The notes beneath the pieces are model-generated. The model was not told the origin of the DNA, did no database searches, and saw only the letters and a program-made list of their open reading frames with translations. Position numbers and translations under genes: made by a program. A stretch of 64,000 bases of DNA from Plazaster borealis (taxonomy: Eukaryota; Echinodermata; Asteroidea; Forcipulatida; Labidiasteridae): assembly GCA_021014325.1 (NCBI GenBank), contig CM037472.1, positions 27,200,039-27,264,038 of the forward strand, written 5' to 3'. Of the stretch, positions 24,066-36,900 are shown piece after piece (the stretch's first letter is position 1; every line of letters begins with the position of its first letter).

Positions 24066-26530
24066 AACAATACAACAATTCTTCATCCTAAATCCTACAG
24101 AAGCTGGAAATATGTCATTTCAATGCGTTGACTGCCAACATTGAGTTTACTTGTAGCAGGTAGCAGTTACATGTACCATATTCTGCCAGCCCAGAAATTG
24201 CTCAAACTAAACCACATCAGTGTAACTGTGCCAGCTGGCATTGTCAAGAACAAAAGTAATCTTAAGGGCCGTGGAAGTACTGGACTATCAGATGAATCAC
24301 CATCAAGAGCTCGGAAAAAATTCATAGGAAAAATTTTTCTTTGTTTTTCACGGCTACAATGTACAAATAGATTTAGTTGTGCATGCCAACTGTTTTGGCA
24401 AAACGGGAGTGAAGTATTTAAAAGTGCACCTGGCAGTCATCATATGAAAACTGAAAACTGAATACTATGAAATTTGCATTCTCAAAATGGTTAAAAAGAC
24501 GACAATTAATGACATTTGTTTTATCTGATAAAATAATTATGTTGTACATGTCAAAGAATGTGTGTATTGTTCTGGGAGTTCATGGGCCGATGGTCCATTA
24601 TACCACTTTGGGTATAATTTTGCCTTCAACTCTGTCAACTTTCCTTTCCTTGTCTATGATAGTTTCAGAGTTGGGAGGAGAGGGGGAAGGAATTGAAAGT
24701 TTGTAAGTTCTTCATTTGTAAATTTTAAAACATCAACTTTTTATGTATTTTAATTTGCTTTATATTGTTACTCTGCGTGTCTGCCTGAATGAAGTTATTG
24801 CAAGGTACTATGCTTCTAAATACTGTTTACTTCTCCACTTGAGCAAGATTCTGTTAAAGATGAAGTTCATAATTGTAATGATGGAAGTAAAAACCTTCAA
24901 TATGTCACAAAGATCAGAAAATGATCTGTTTTGGTTCAGGAGTTGTGAAGTTTTAAACTTTTTAAACAATAATCTTTGATTTAGTGTAACTTGTATACCT
25001 GATGACGTCATGATGGCGCAAGTTATTTAGAGACTAAGTTAATCAGCTTCAATATGGCATATCATTTGTCTTTTTTTTGTTAATGCAAAGAAGGATATTG
25101 GCCGCCAAGAAAAGTCATGTGTTATGTCAGTAGGGATTCGGCGGACCTGGTCTGACATATAGGTCAGAACAGCTAATCATTTTTAAATGGTTTTAATATT
25201 CTTTTGAGGTGGAAGTTGGTATCGCATTAGCAATTTAAAAAGAATAATTTGATGAGTTTATCTTGTGATTGTTAATCTCAGAACTTTTATGATGCTTCCA
25301 TACTTTTATTAATAGATGTATTGATTCAGTATCGCCGTTACCTGATGGGAAGACGTTTCCAGCTCCTGAACAATTCCAATTTGTCCTCAGTTAATAGTTT
25401 TTCCTAACTGCAAACCTAAAATAGCAGTTGACAGTAAATTTATTAACAAAAGAAGTTCTACTGTCTCTCAATGCTCTGCTTTGATTCGACAAAAATCCAT
25501 TCTCAATTTATTACTTTCCATGGCAACATTTGTGTATTACATTAAATATACGACACACACAGATCCTTGTTATTTGATTGGTGGAACATGCGTCACGTGT
25601 CGTCCTTTTTACCATGTTTACTGCCGCGATGCTCCAAAACTTAATATCGGAGTCCAATATGGATAATTATCGGACGCTTCGCAGGGCCGTTTCCAAAATA
25701 ATCATTCCCACCCATTTGTCCAAACAAGGCAAAGGTTGTGTCATGACGGACAAGGTTAGAGTCTACATGGTGTTGTCCTCATTGTTTAGAAGTTGTTTAT
25801 ATGATTTTTTAGAACTTTCAGAGTGTGGGACGGATGATTTTGTGTTAATTGTGAACAAATATCAAATGACAAGGATCTATGTGTGAGTTATATAGCACAA
25901 ATATTGAATGCATTTCGATCAGGCATTGTCGCAGAATATAAGCACTCAGTGAAATCTGGCGTTTCCATTTTACTCGGCTTCACCGCTGGATTAGTCCAGA
26001 ATTTACCTCATGATTATGTTCTACGACAGTGCACTCAATGCATCCAATATTTGTATAATATTTAAATAAAACATCTTGATATTAAATACCAATAAATAAA
26101 CAACATCAAAAGTTTTTTTTTTAATACAATTTGAAAAACCTATTTAACTTATCTTAGAAATCAAAGCAGGTTAAGTTGAAGTTAATAGAATTGTGAAAAT
26201 GTTTGAGAAACAACAAAAGTATAAATTCCATTTTATAGTTTATACAAAAAATCACCATCGTTCTAGAAAAGACTTTTACTATCTTGTCAAATTACAATAT
26301 ACATTTTGCCTCAATATACGACTGTTTTATTGCATTTCGTTAATATTTGTTTAACTCTATCCTCTACCACAACTATCTCAAAATCTCAAAAAAAAATAAT
26401 GTTTGGTTTTGCAACATTTTGATAGACTTTGTTCTCTCGATCAATCTATGGGATCAAGCACTAGGCCAATGCCACAAAAAACAACCTTGCATGGAACCAA
26501 ATCAAGGTTTTGAGAAAAGTTTTGATCTTG
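24066..26530. other. Intergenic/possible 3' UTR downstream of SDE2
   Basis: No convincing exon. It presumably includes the SDE2 3' UTR; the first clear AATAAA downstream is near 26065, far from the stop. Frames of up to 105 codons near 24141 and 25578 show no domain and no splice-linked continuation. A GTCACGTG E-box-like site lies near 25592. Confidence 0.4.
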
Positions 26531-26894
26531 TTAAAGGCACTGAACACGTTAGGTAATTGTCAAAGACCAGTGTTCTCACTTGGTGTATCCCAACATATGC
26601 ATAAAATAACAGGCCTGTGAAAATTTGGTCTCAATTGGTCATCGAAGTTGCAAGAAAATGATGAAAGAAAAGACGCCCTTGTTGTACAAATGTATGTGCT
26701 TTCAGATAGGAATACAAGGCTTCTTGCAAGAAGTTTTTATTATTTTAGTGAGAAATTACTCAAAAACTATGTTACTTTAGAGGGAGCTGTTTCCTACAAT
26801 GTTTTATACTATCAACAGCTCTCCGTTGTTACCAAGTAAGTTTTTATGCTAATATTTGTTTTGAGTTATTACCAAAAGTGTACGATACCTTTAA
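26531..26894 (+). mobile_element. TTAA-flanked MITE, family A
   Basis: Starts TTAAAGGCACTGAACACG and ends GTACGATACCTTTAA. It shares the interior TGGTGTATCCCAACATATGC and AGAAGTTTTTATTATTTTAG with the other family A copies. Confidence 0.8.
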
Positions 26895-27924
26895 ACTGAT
26901 TGATATCAACAGGACAACCAAAGGAATCAATACTGAAAATTCATTATTTTTTTCAGTTGCTGATTAGTCAGAGTCAAAACATAGTATCAGTCATTGAGAT
27001 ACACTAGGAGTGATATTTACACAATTCTTGCAAAAATCTTGAGTAGAATTAAATAAAACCTTTTATATTAAGCTTTGAAGATTTGTAATCAATAAATATG
27101 TTTCATGTACAATATCATACATTGTTTGTTTAATTTTGATTTATTCAACAATACAAGCTGCCATATGCAAACTTTGAAATATAACCATTCAATTGGGCGA
27201 ATCTGGAAATTAAACAATTTCATTCTTCTCTAATATTTTTGTGTCTGTAAAAAAAAAAAAAACGTGAGCAGGGAAGGGTACTGTTCTACGACCCATTATG
27301 TTAAGAATTGGCATTCTGAAATCACAGCTGGATCAAGATGTAAACAGACCCAGATAGTAGTGGTAGATATTAATGACTGGAAAGACATCAGTCATCACAC
27401 ACTCTGCATATATCACATTATGAAAACACTGCATCTGGGATTGTCTCCATTATATCTGTGGGGGAAAAAAAGGAGGAAAAAACCATTACAGTACACTATG
27501 GACCCAAAACGGCAATTTTTGTTTCAAAGTCGTAGGAAAATGCGATAACTGATAGCTATTCTTTACCGATAACCTTATGTATATTTTCAATCCTTTGTTA
27601 AACAAAAAATTAAAAAAATTATGCAAGTTTGCCTCAAACATGGCTAAATACCACTCTTGGTAAGGGGCTACAAGAAGAAAAATATAACCAGGCAAGGTGA
27701 GTTCCAAAGAGATGCAGTACGTGGAATAAAGCTTTTGGAATGGCTCTTTGTTCTACATTTCAGCAAAGCAAGAGTGTTAGGGTGAGAAGTAGCAAAAAGC
27801 CTGGTTTCACGCTCAAACATCCTGATAGGAGGAACCAGGTCGGACACACTGGTGGCACATTTACCATGAAAATATCTGTAGAAAAAGAGTTACTTAACAC
27901 TTGTGTCAAGTCTGTTAATCTTCC

Positions 27925-27930
27925 TTTATT
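27925..27930 (-). terminator. Candidate polyadenylation signal of the 849-residue gene
   Basis: Reading on the minus strand, AATAAA occurs about 26 nt after the TAA stop at 27956. This would give a very short 3' UTR. The motif is common in AT-rich DNA, so transcript 3'-end data would be needed to settle it. Confidence 0.35.
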
Positions 27931-27955
27931 TTGTTGTATTTGAATTTCGTGAAAT

Positions 27956-30900
27956 TTAGGGGCAGTGACCTTGAGGCATCTTCTTTATCTTCTCGTAGTC
28001 TTTGACATCATTGCTGACATACTGCCAGAATTTGGCCGGCTTCAGGGATGTTGGTCCGAGCCTTGAGATGATACATTCTGGGAGGCCGACTGCCTTGTCT
28101 GCAAACTCAAGTCTCTTCTTCTGGCTTGGAAGGTTTTTCTGCGTGGCTCGGTTGCAGGTTTGTGGAGGGGACACCTGGAAAACAACATAACCTTGGTAAA
28201 CAGAGTATGCACAGTGTGATGCTGGCCCTAAACCTGTCTAATTCGGTATGCTATGCTGTATTAATCTTACAGGTGTACATTATTTTTGTAGTTTAGTACC
28301 TCCCGAGTATTAAAAATACTGATTCAATTATACGGGGGGAAAAATGGTAGAAATGGTAGTAGTAGCACTTAAAACTAACTAATTGCAAAAACAACCACTT
28401 CATCAGATGCAATGAAGGGGACAATCTAAGCACAGTCAATTCTAAAACTCAGGAAGGTTCCTGGTGAATTGGTCCAGCGAACAGGGTACACAAAAAGAGG
28501 GGTTGGTGACTGGAGAATCTCCTCCTGGTAGTGGGACAGGAAACCACGGTCCCCATTAAGTCCATCAACGCAGTTCAGGTTCTTGACTTTTTGGGAAACT
28601 AATCCATTCCAGAAATGGGAATGAAAATCTAGATTGTGCTTAGCTGTGCGCTCACTCAGAGAAAATAATATATCTTTTTGCTAAAACCTGTTGGAAAAAG
28701 AAAACAATTACTTTTAGCCTCTTTTCTCGTTAACACTAATGATTCACTTTGAGTGCTTTTGAAATTGAGGCACAATTTAAGATTTTGTGCCTGCTGCCTC
28801 AAACATTACAAAAAAGAACAACTGCAAAGATGAAGTTCTCTTCAAATAAGTTCGCTGAATTGACATGGTATCATTTTGCAAGAATGTAAGTTAATAATAT
28901 AATGAGGATTTATAACGCGCACGTCTCCAATAAAAAAAGGTGCTTAATAAATATACATAACACAGTAAATACTACTAAGTACAAGCAAACAGTCAAGCAG
29001 GTACTGCATAACATACAATTGATCAAAAAGGCAGTTGACATGAGGTGTGTTTTGAGACGTTTCTTAAAAAAGAGTCAATAGTCTGGAAGGAGTTTATGTG
29101 ACATGGGAGTGCATTCCATAAATGTGAAACGATCGACGATGAACGAGATATGTACCTTAACATGCACTGAACTTATTTTCCGGTAATTTTGACTTCTTTA
29201 ACAACACAATGTCTGAAACTTTCCTGCACTACCTTACCACTGGTGTCAGCTGATTACCGACTTCCAGCTTCCATTTGTCCAAAATTCTCTTCTTATTTGG
29301 CTTTCCAGGATGCCCACTGCTTGGGCTGCTTCTCTTCAGCTGCCCCCTTGGGGTTGCATGGACTGGGTGCGGGGTACCTTGCTGCACCTCGTCAGGGGTG
29401 CTTGTGGTTGGCTTAAGGGACTCGTTGGTCAATGAAGTGGAAACTTGAATGGGTTCAGGCTGGAGAGAAAAGTGGAAAGAATTGCTTTAAACAGAAGCAG
29501 TTTTTAATCATTTCATGAACAGAATAAACCCAATGTGTTAAAGGCACTGAACACGTTTGGAAATTGTCAAAGACCAGTGTTCTCACTTGGTGTATCCCAA
29601 CATATGCATAAAATAACAAGCCTGTGAAAATTTGGGCTCAATTGGTCATCGAAGTTGCAAGAAAATGATGAAAGAAAAAACAACCTTGTTGTACAATTGT
29701 GTGCTTTCAGATAGGAATAAAAACTTCTTGCAAGAGGTTTTTATTATTTTAGTGAGAAATTACCTCTTTCTCAAAAACTACAGAGGGAGTCGTTTGCTAC
29801 AATGTTTTATACTGTCAACAGCTATCCGTTGCTTGTTACCAAGTAAGTTTTTATGCTAATATTTGTTTTGAGTCATTACCAAACGTGTACGGTACCTTTA
29901 AGTATCAAATCTACCAATGCCTTAAAATTTAAATTAAAATCAGACTAACTTCACAAAACAATGCACCCTTTAAAACATGTTGGTGATTCATTTTGACACC
30001 TTCGTATCAAACCAAAAAAGTCATTTTGAATAAAATCGGCATCATTGATGAGTGAAATTTAATATTGTGTTACATCAAAATCCATGAGCTCTTGTGTGCT
30101 GTGCCCCGCTGCCGGTGTGGATTGTGCCTCCTCCTGGTGGGTCACATTGGATGTAGTCTTGACTTGTGGTTGCTTTGGCGCGATGATAACCAAGTCGTCA
30201 TCACTGCATGATGGGAGACCTACAGCAGACACATCAAACTGCCAAGAAAGAAAAGTTAAACAATACATAGACCTTATTTTTTGACCAGATCCATTTGCTC
30301 ACTTTTACTTCAATTCTTTTCCGTTACATTTCCTTCATACAACTGGACAGAATCTACATCACTGTATGTTGATTATAATGACAAGTCACACATTGTGGAA
30401 GCTACTCTCAGACTTTTAGATCAAGCAAAACAATGATATCTCAGATTAAGCACTTAAAGGTAGGGTCATAGATTGGTAAATACTCCAAAAATTAATGACC
30501 ATAAAAACTTTCTTGGTGAGAAGCACTGCAGCTGTTGATAGTCTAAACTATTTTGAGAAAGGGTTCCCTTCGAAGTAATGCAGTTGGATAATTTTTCACC
30601 CCAAAAACATTTGAATCTGAGAAATGATTCATACATGAATCGTTTCTCATAATTCTGAAGGTTGGTGTCCGTTCACTAAATGCTGTGGCCAGAGATGTGG
30701 TTGGTCACCTAGCTTAATGTGGATGGACAACGTTCTTGTGAAAATACTGTGATTTTTTTTGCTGTTTTCTCAGCAAGTAGACACTGTTTTCAGCTGAAAC
30801 TTTCACATATGACTTCTATTGTATCTTTCTTGATATTTTGCCTATAAATCAGCATTACGTTGACAAAAACCAATCTATGACCCTACCTTTAAAAGCACTC

Positions 30901-33900
30901 AGCTACCGAGTCACATATAGGCTACTCACAGATAATGCTAACATATGAGCTGCCTTGGTTTTTCTTGATGGCCTCTGAGGTGTACTGGTCAACCTTGCTC
31001 TGGCTCCTCTGCTCTCTTTACTTAATGATGACCTTAAAGTGTCTTGGTTCTTTGATATTTCAAATGACTGTGTCTATAACAAATTTAACAAGAATCATAC
31101 AAATAACTTAATAATTTCATTATTTTATATTATTTGCTACAAATAGTTGATTCAGCTTCTAATAGTTGTTTCAGATGCTAGGTCTAATTTTTGGCAGATT
31201 TGACTAGAAGATTTAGATTAAAATTTTAGACAGCTAAGATTCAAGAAAGTTACAAGCTTTCATTTAAGGGGGTGCAAAAAAAAAGGCAAATGATTAAGTG
31301 CAGTTAAATTAAAACTAAAAATGAATTGTCGGGATACCGACATTAATTCACATCCATCAGCCATGTACACACAATTTTGCATATTATTTGTATTTTGTGC
31401 GTTGTCTGTGGCATGTGCAAAAGTTTTTGTACATTTTTGGGTGTTAAAACGAATAATTTGTCAAAAATTTGTTCAGAGAGAAAAAGAAAATCGCCTAAAA
31501 TCGAGCCTGGCAACTTTAAACAATTTTTTAAGGTAAAATAACTTGAAATAACTTTTTACCTTCCATTTTACTCTTTTAATTTGTTTTGTTATCAAAGAGA
31601 AATTTAATACCTTCTTAAGGATGCTAGGTGATGGACACAATTCTGGTATATGTATCACTGCACAAGGAACGACCGAGTCTGGCTCGCTGAAAATCTCTCT
31701 GACTTTGGTGGACAGTAGAAACTTAACTTGCTTGCTGCTGCTGCTGTTTCTAGACACACATCCCTAGAAAAAAACAAAAACAAACCAAAACCCCAAAATG
31801 TCTTTACAGTGTTCTCCAACCTATAGAAAAGACGTGGCGCACCGCCACGCTTTCTGCGGCGCGCGCCACGCCTTTATAATCGCTGCCAAGCCAAGCACAC
31901 TAGTAACACGGAATTACAAGGTAAGAAAAAGAAATGCGGTCGGGCTACCGGACACATACGTTTCCTCTAGTGGGTGCCTAAGATAAATTGGTACCAATAA
32001 ATTGAATTAAATTGGTTTTTATTTCAAGTAAGTGTTTAGAAAACCAGTATTTTACTTTGTGTTCTTAAAAACTGTAAAAATATTTCCGCAAAAAAGTCTG
32101 AGGAAAGTGACCAGGATTCACCTTAGAATGCACCACAGAGCATCTAGGATCAAAATTTTTCTCGGGGCCCTTGAGCGGGCCGTAGGGGCTTCACGCTTCG
32201 CGCTCGCATTGTATGTACCCCCTCGCAGTTTTCACCACACCAAGCACCAACCTTTAATTTTCAAAGTTGGAGAACACTGCTTTAAATATAACAAATATTT
32301 TCATTTAGAAAATTCAACTTTTGTGATGAACTAAGAAAAATTAACTAGAATGGGGTTTGAACCTGCAACCTCCAGATTTATGTGCTGGTGCTCTACCAAG
32401 TGCGCTATCTAACCCTAATGTTGGCAGTCTCCCTATTTTGTCAATGTCTTTGTTCGGGGTGCCAGTCAGAAGCGATTCAACCTGGGAAGCGGCAGCCAAC
32501 TTTTTATTTCAAATATCAAACAATAAACCACAAGGGAAAAAGAATGTGTAAATTTGTTGTTTATTGCTTTCAAGCAATGAACCACAAATTATTTGAATTT
32601 TCTAAATAATAAAAAACTTAGATAGTTCATATGATTTAATATTAGGAAAGCTTCTATCTGAATTAAAACATTGATGAACTCACAGTTGAGACCATTGCTG
32701 TGTTATTTCTGACACTGCTTGATGCCGACTTGGGGTATTGCCTAAAGGAGATCCTTGAAGACATCTTGGGGGATGACCTCTCCAGTGTTTGAGCTTTCTT
32801 CCCTTGAATGCCGAGTGGTGTGCTCACTATACAAGTAAAAATTACTTCAAACATTACTATACAAAAGATATAACGAATAGGGTATATGAAAAAACCAAAA
32901 ACTACATCACAAACGATCAAACGAAATATATGGAATGCAAAAAAGTGAAAATGAATATTTACTACTTCTTGAAGTAGATGAGAGTTTGGCTGATCTTGGA
33001 GAAGAGGCAGGTTTCTGAGCAGACTTTTCGGCAGGGCCCAAGCTATTCTTAACACCCGGTCTCTGATTACTCGATGGTGCCTTACATGACTCACTGAATA
33101 GGGACAAACTCAATGACGGCATAGCTTCAATGGTTGGTAGTTCACACACATCACCTAGCAGGGATTTAAAGAGAGTGATTAAGAAACATGTGCCCCATGA
33201 TAAAGTGTAAGATTTCCGGTAACACCACATGCATGGTACACTTCTGGGTAGTGTGAATTGATAAAAAATGGTGGGATTTTACAGAGCCAACACCATTCAA
33301 ATGAGCTTTGTCTGATGTACAGGGTGAAGAGGGTGTTACAGCGAATTGTACACTTTACTCACTCCCAACATTGTATAGCTTCAAGTCTTATTAAAAATGT
33401 GTCCTATGAATGAATAAACAAGAAAAGTTGAGTTTGTTAAACACAAATGCCCAACAAGCAAGTCCATTTCTTGACATTTTGACCTTGGTGGTCCAAAAAC
33501 AATAGGCTTCTGGGGGATCCCAAGACCAATCCATACAACAAGTTTGGAGTTGATATGTCAACTTTTTCTTGAGTTAACGTCAATGAGTGCGCACACACAC
33601 ACCCTCACATATGGTAGTTACGGGGTACTTCTATTGTTGTGCTATTATTCCCTTTCCTGAAGAAATCCTCTGTGTATGGGGTAGCACTAGAACAAAGACA
33701 ACCTTGTGGGGTAGCATTGTTCCATTGTGTAAAGTACCCTGTAAGTTGGCTTGTGTAAAGGGAACACCAACCCACGAAAGGACATGTCGGAAACAGTATG
33801 CCCCTTCGGTGGCTTTGCCAACCGCAGGGCATAAAAAGTATGATTGACAAGGTGCTCATTTCCTAAAATGCAAGAAGAATAGTTGGATGGATGTAATCCT

Positions 33901-36900
33901 ACCATCGATTGATGACGCATCAGGCATGAACCTGTGGTGAAGCACTGTGTTTCTGCCTTTGCTTGTTGGAGTTGATGTTATCTTGCTGGATGCAAAAGTA
34001 GCCCTGGAATCGTCTTCTATAGAGACAATGAAATGGTACAAAATGCACATTGATGTGATCAAAATGTTAAACACTGCATGGAAATCAGCCGAAAACCCAA
34101 TGAACAAAAAACTGTAGGCCTATAAGGTGCACACAAACGTCAACTTTCTTTTTCTGGTACATCTTTTTATCTTTCTTGGTACACTCTTTGTGCCTTCTTT
34201 AATGCATTGGAAGATTTGAGAAACATATAGCTACAGTAATCCCCTTGTTTCCCAGAAAACCCCAAAGAAATAATTATATTATACACTTAAAGGTATCGTA
34301 CACGTTTGGTAATGACTCAAAACAAATATTAGCATAAAAACTTACTTGGTAACAAGCAACGGAGAGCTGTTGATAGTATAAAACATTGTAGGAAACGACT
34401 CCCTCTGAAGTAACGTAGTTTTTGAGAAAGAGGTAAATTCTCACTAAAATAATAAAAACTTCTTGCAAGAAGTTTTTATTCCTATCTGAAAGCACACAAA
34501 TTTGTACAACAAGGGTGTTTTTTCTTTCATCATTTTCTTGCAACTTCGATGACCAATTGAGCCCAAATTTTCACAGGCTTGATATTTTATGCATATGTTT
34601 GGATACACCAAGTGAGAACACTGGTCTTTGACAATTTCCAAACGTGTTCAGTGCCTTTAACAGCAATTTGCAAGTTGAAAATCACATTTCAAATTTTCTA
34701 AAAGTTAATAGCAAGCCACCATGCTGATTTTTGCTCATTAAACTATAATCCAGTAGTTCTGTTAATCAGATTAATTGTAACAAATATATTAGACATACCT
34801 ACAGCTCTTTTCAGAGCTAACACTCCTCCCAAAAGAATTTACACATGGTTGTACCCGCAAGTTTACTAGTAATAATTACTTCCTATTATCCACACCATGC
34901 AAAGCTTCAAAAGCCCCATACCCGAACTCCTTCAGAGAGTTTTCTTATTCCATACCTTTGATTGCTGACATTTCCTGGATGGAGTCATACTCCTGGATGT
35001 TCAATGCAGACACATCTTCTGCCAAGGTGGAGTTCTTCCGACCTGTGACAGTCTTTTTGTTGAGCCATGCTGACGACACTTTTCTTGGCATAGCTGTAAT
35101 AAAATGTATGAAAAGGTTCCATGATGAATATTTTTGCTATTACATACACCCTTGTCCAAATTAACACAGTTTGGCTAACTACTTCAGCCCATACTTGAGA
35201 ATAATAGCAATAGCCATAGCAATGCACACCAGGGCCCAGTTTCATGGAGCTGCTTAAGCAACAAAAAGTTGCCAACTACAAAACACTTTTGCTTACCAGA
35301 ATAAGGTTACCAGCCAAAATACCATATCACACATACCATTGACTGGTTCCCTGCTTAGTTTTGCTTAGCAGAAAACAGTTAAGCAAAATTGTCTGCCTAA
35401 ATGAAGCCCTTCGAAATTGGGTCCTGGCAAAACTCAATGTTTAGGTGTCCTTCTTTCACCGGGCTTATACCTTAAAAATATTTGTAACTGAACATAGATG
35501 AAAATTCACACATAATTTATGTCACACCACTCCTCTCTCTTCCCTTAGTCCATGGAAGTGTCTTAGTACCTTTAGTTGTATTGACAGCATTCTTTCTCTG
35601 TGTAGCCATGGATGCATTGGGTAAGAACAAGTGGGCCACCTTAGGAGTAAGCTGCTTCATAACCCTCACTGCTGGGTCTGTAGAAAGAATCAAATCAATT
35701 CCAAATATAAAGAAACAAAACAAGGTTGTTGTTGAAATTTATTGGTTGGAAACCATAATTTCCATTTAGAGATTATCACTGTCCAGTTTGTGAGTGTTAT
35801 ACCGATAATTTTACATTTCCAAATACTCCAATTTTCAATCCTTTGTCAAACCCTGCACTGGATTTAAACTGCCTGCTTTGGTTCACTTGAGCATTTTCTT
35901 TTCTAGTTTAAAGCAAGCCTGGAATTACAGGGAGGCCACAGGACATGAATCGTTTGCCCTGGTTTTTACCTCTGTGCCCCTTCAAAAGTTTCCCATAGAC
36001 TTGAAGATTTTCCCAATGAAAGTGCCCTTTGCAAAAAAAAGAAGAAGACCTTTCCCTCTCAAAGATGAAATTCCAAACCCGTTAAAGTCCATTCAGATCT
36101 CCCCCGTGAATGTTTATTTCAAAATTATCCTTAACCCAATACTTGGGCTTTTATTCAGGTTGATTTCATGGAGCTAAAGTGGAACAAGTTTTCCCCAACA
36201 TTATTCTGCTGTACTCACTTAAATGTTATTCCCCCCCCCACTTCAAGCGGGAAATACAAGTTAATCCATATTTTTATATTGGGGCACAAACCTGGAACAT
36301 CTCTCAGTATTTCAATGTCGGAGTAATCTTCCTCCATCAGGGTGTCTTCTGTCGTGGAGTATCTACTTCCCGTGTCATCAGACATCATCAGGGTAGACTC
36401 ATCAGATGTTACCTCTGTTTGTGATTGCATCAAATTGTACAAAAACCATCAAAATAATTGTTAGTTTTAAGGTAGGATTGAAGCAATATTTTTGAAAAAT
36501 ATCTCCAAAGAGCGGCAAATTGTATTAATTTGAAAAGTACTGGTGGTATGAAACAAGTGACTTGCTCCGGTTTACTTCAGAGAATATTGGGTACTAAATT
36601 AAGTAAGAGGAGAATAATAATAATAATAAAGAGAGATTTATAAAGTGCAAACAGTTGCAGATCGGTTCCGCCTCAAGGTGCTGAAATACAAGCAAACAAA
36701 AAAAGAAGCACTTTTAATTGCTGAAAAGGTAGCCGAGGTTAACTAAATCAAATATTTCTTTAAGCTTTGCGAAATGCATAGAAGACTAATGTAATTTGTG
36801 ATCAGGGCCCAATTTCATAATTATTTTTATTTATTTTAACAATAATGCTGTTGAGCAGCAAATACTGCTTAGCAAATTTCTTTGCTAAGCAAAAAATGAG

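Noticed and set aside
25578..26065. Two overlapping frames of 102 and 60 codons
   Set aside because: No recognisable domain and no splice-linked continuation; both lie in AT-rich DNA downstream of SDE2.
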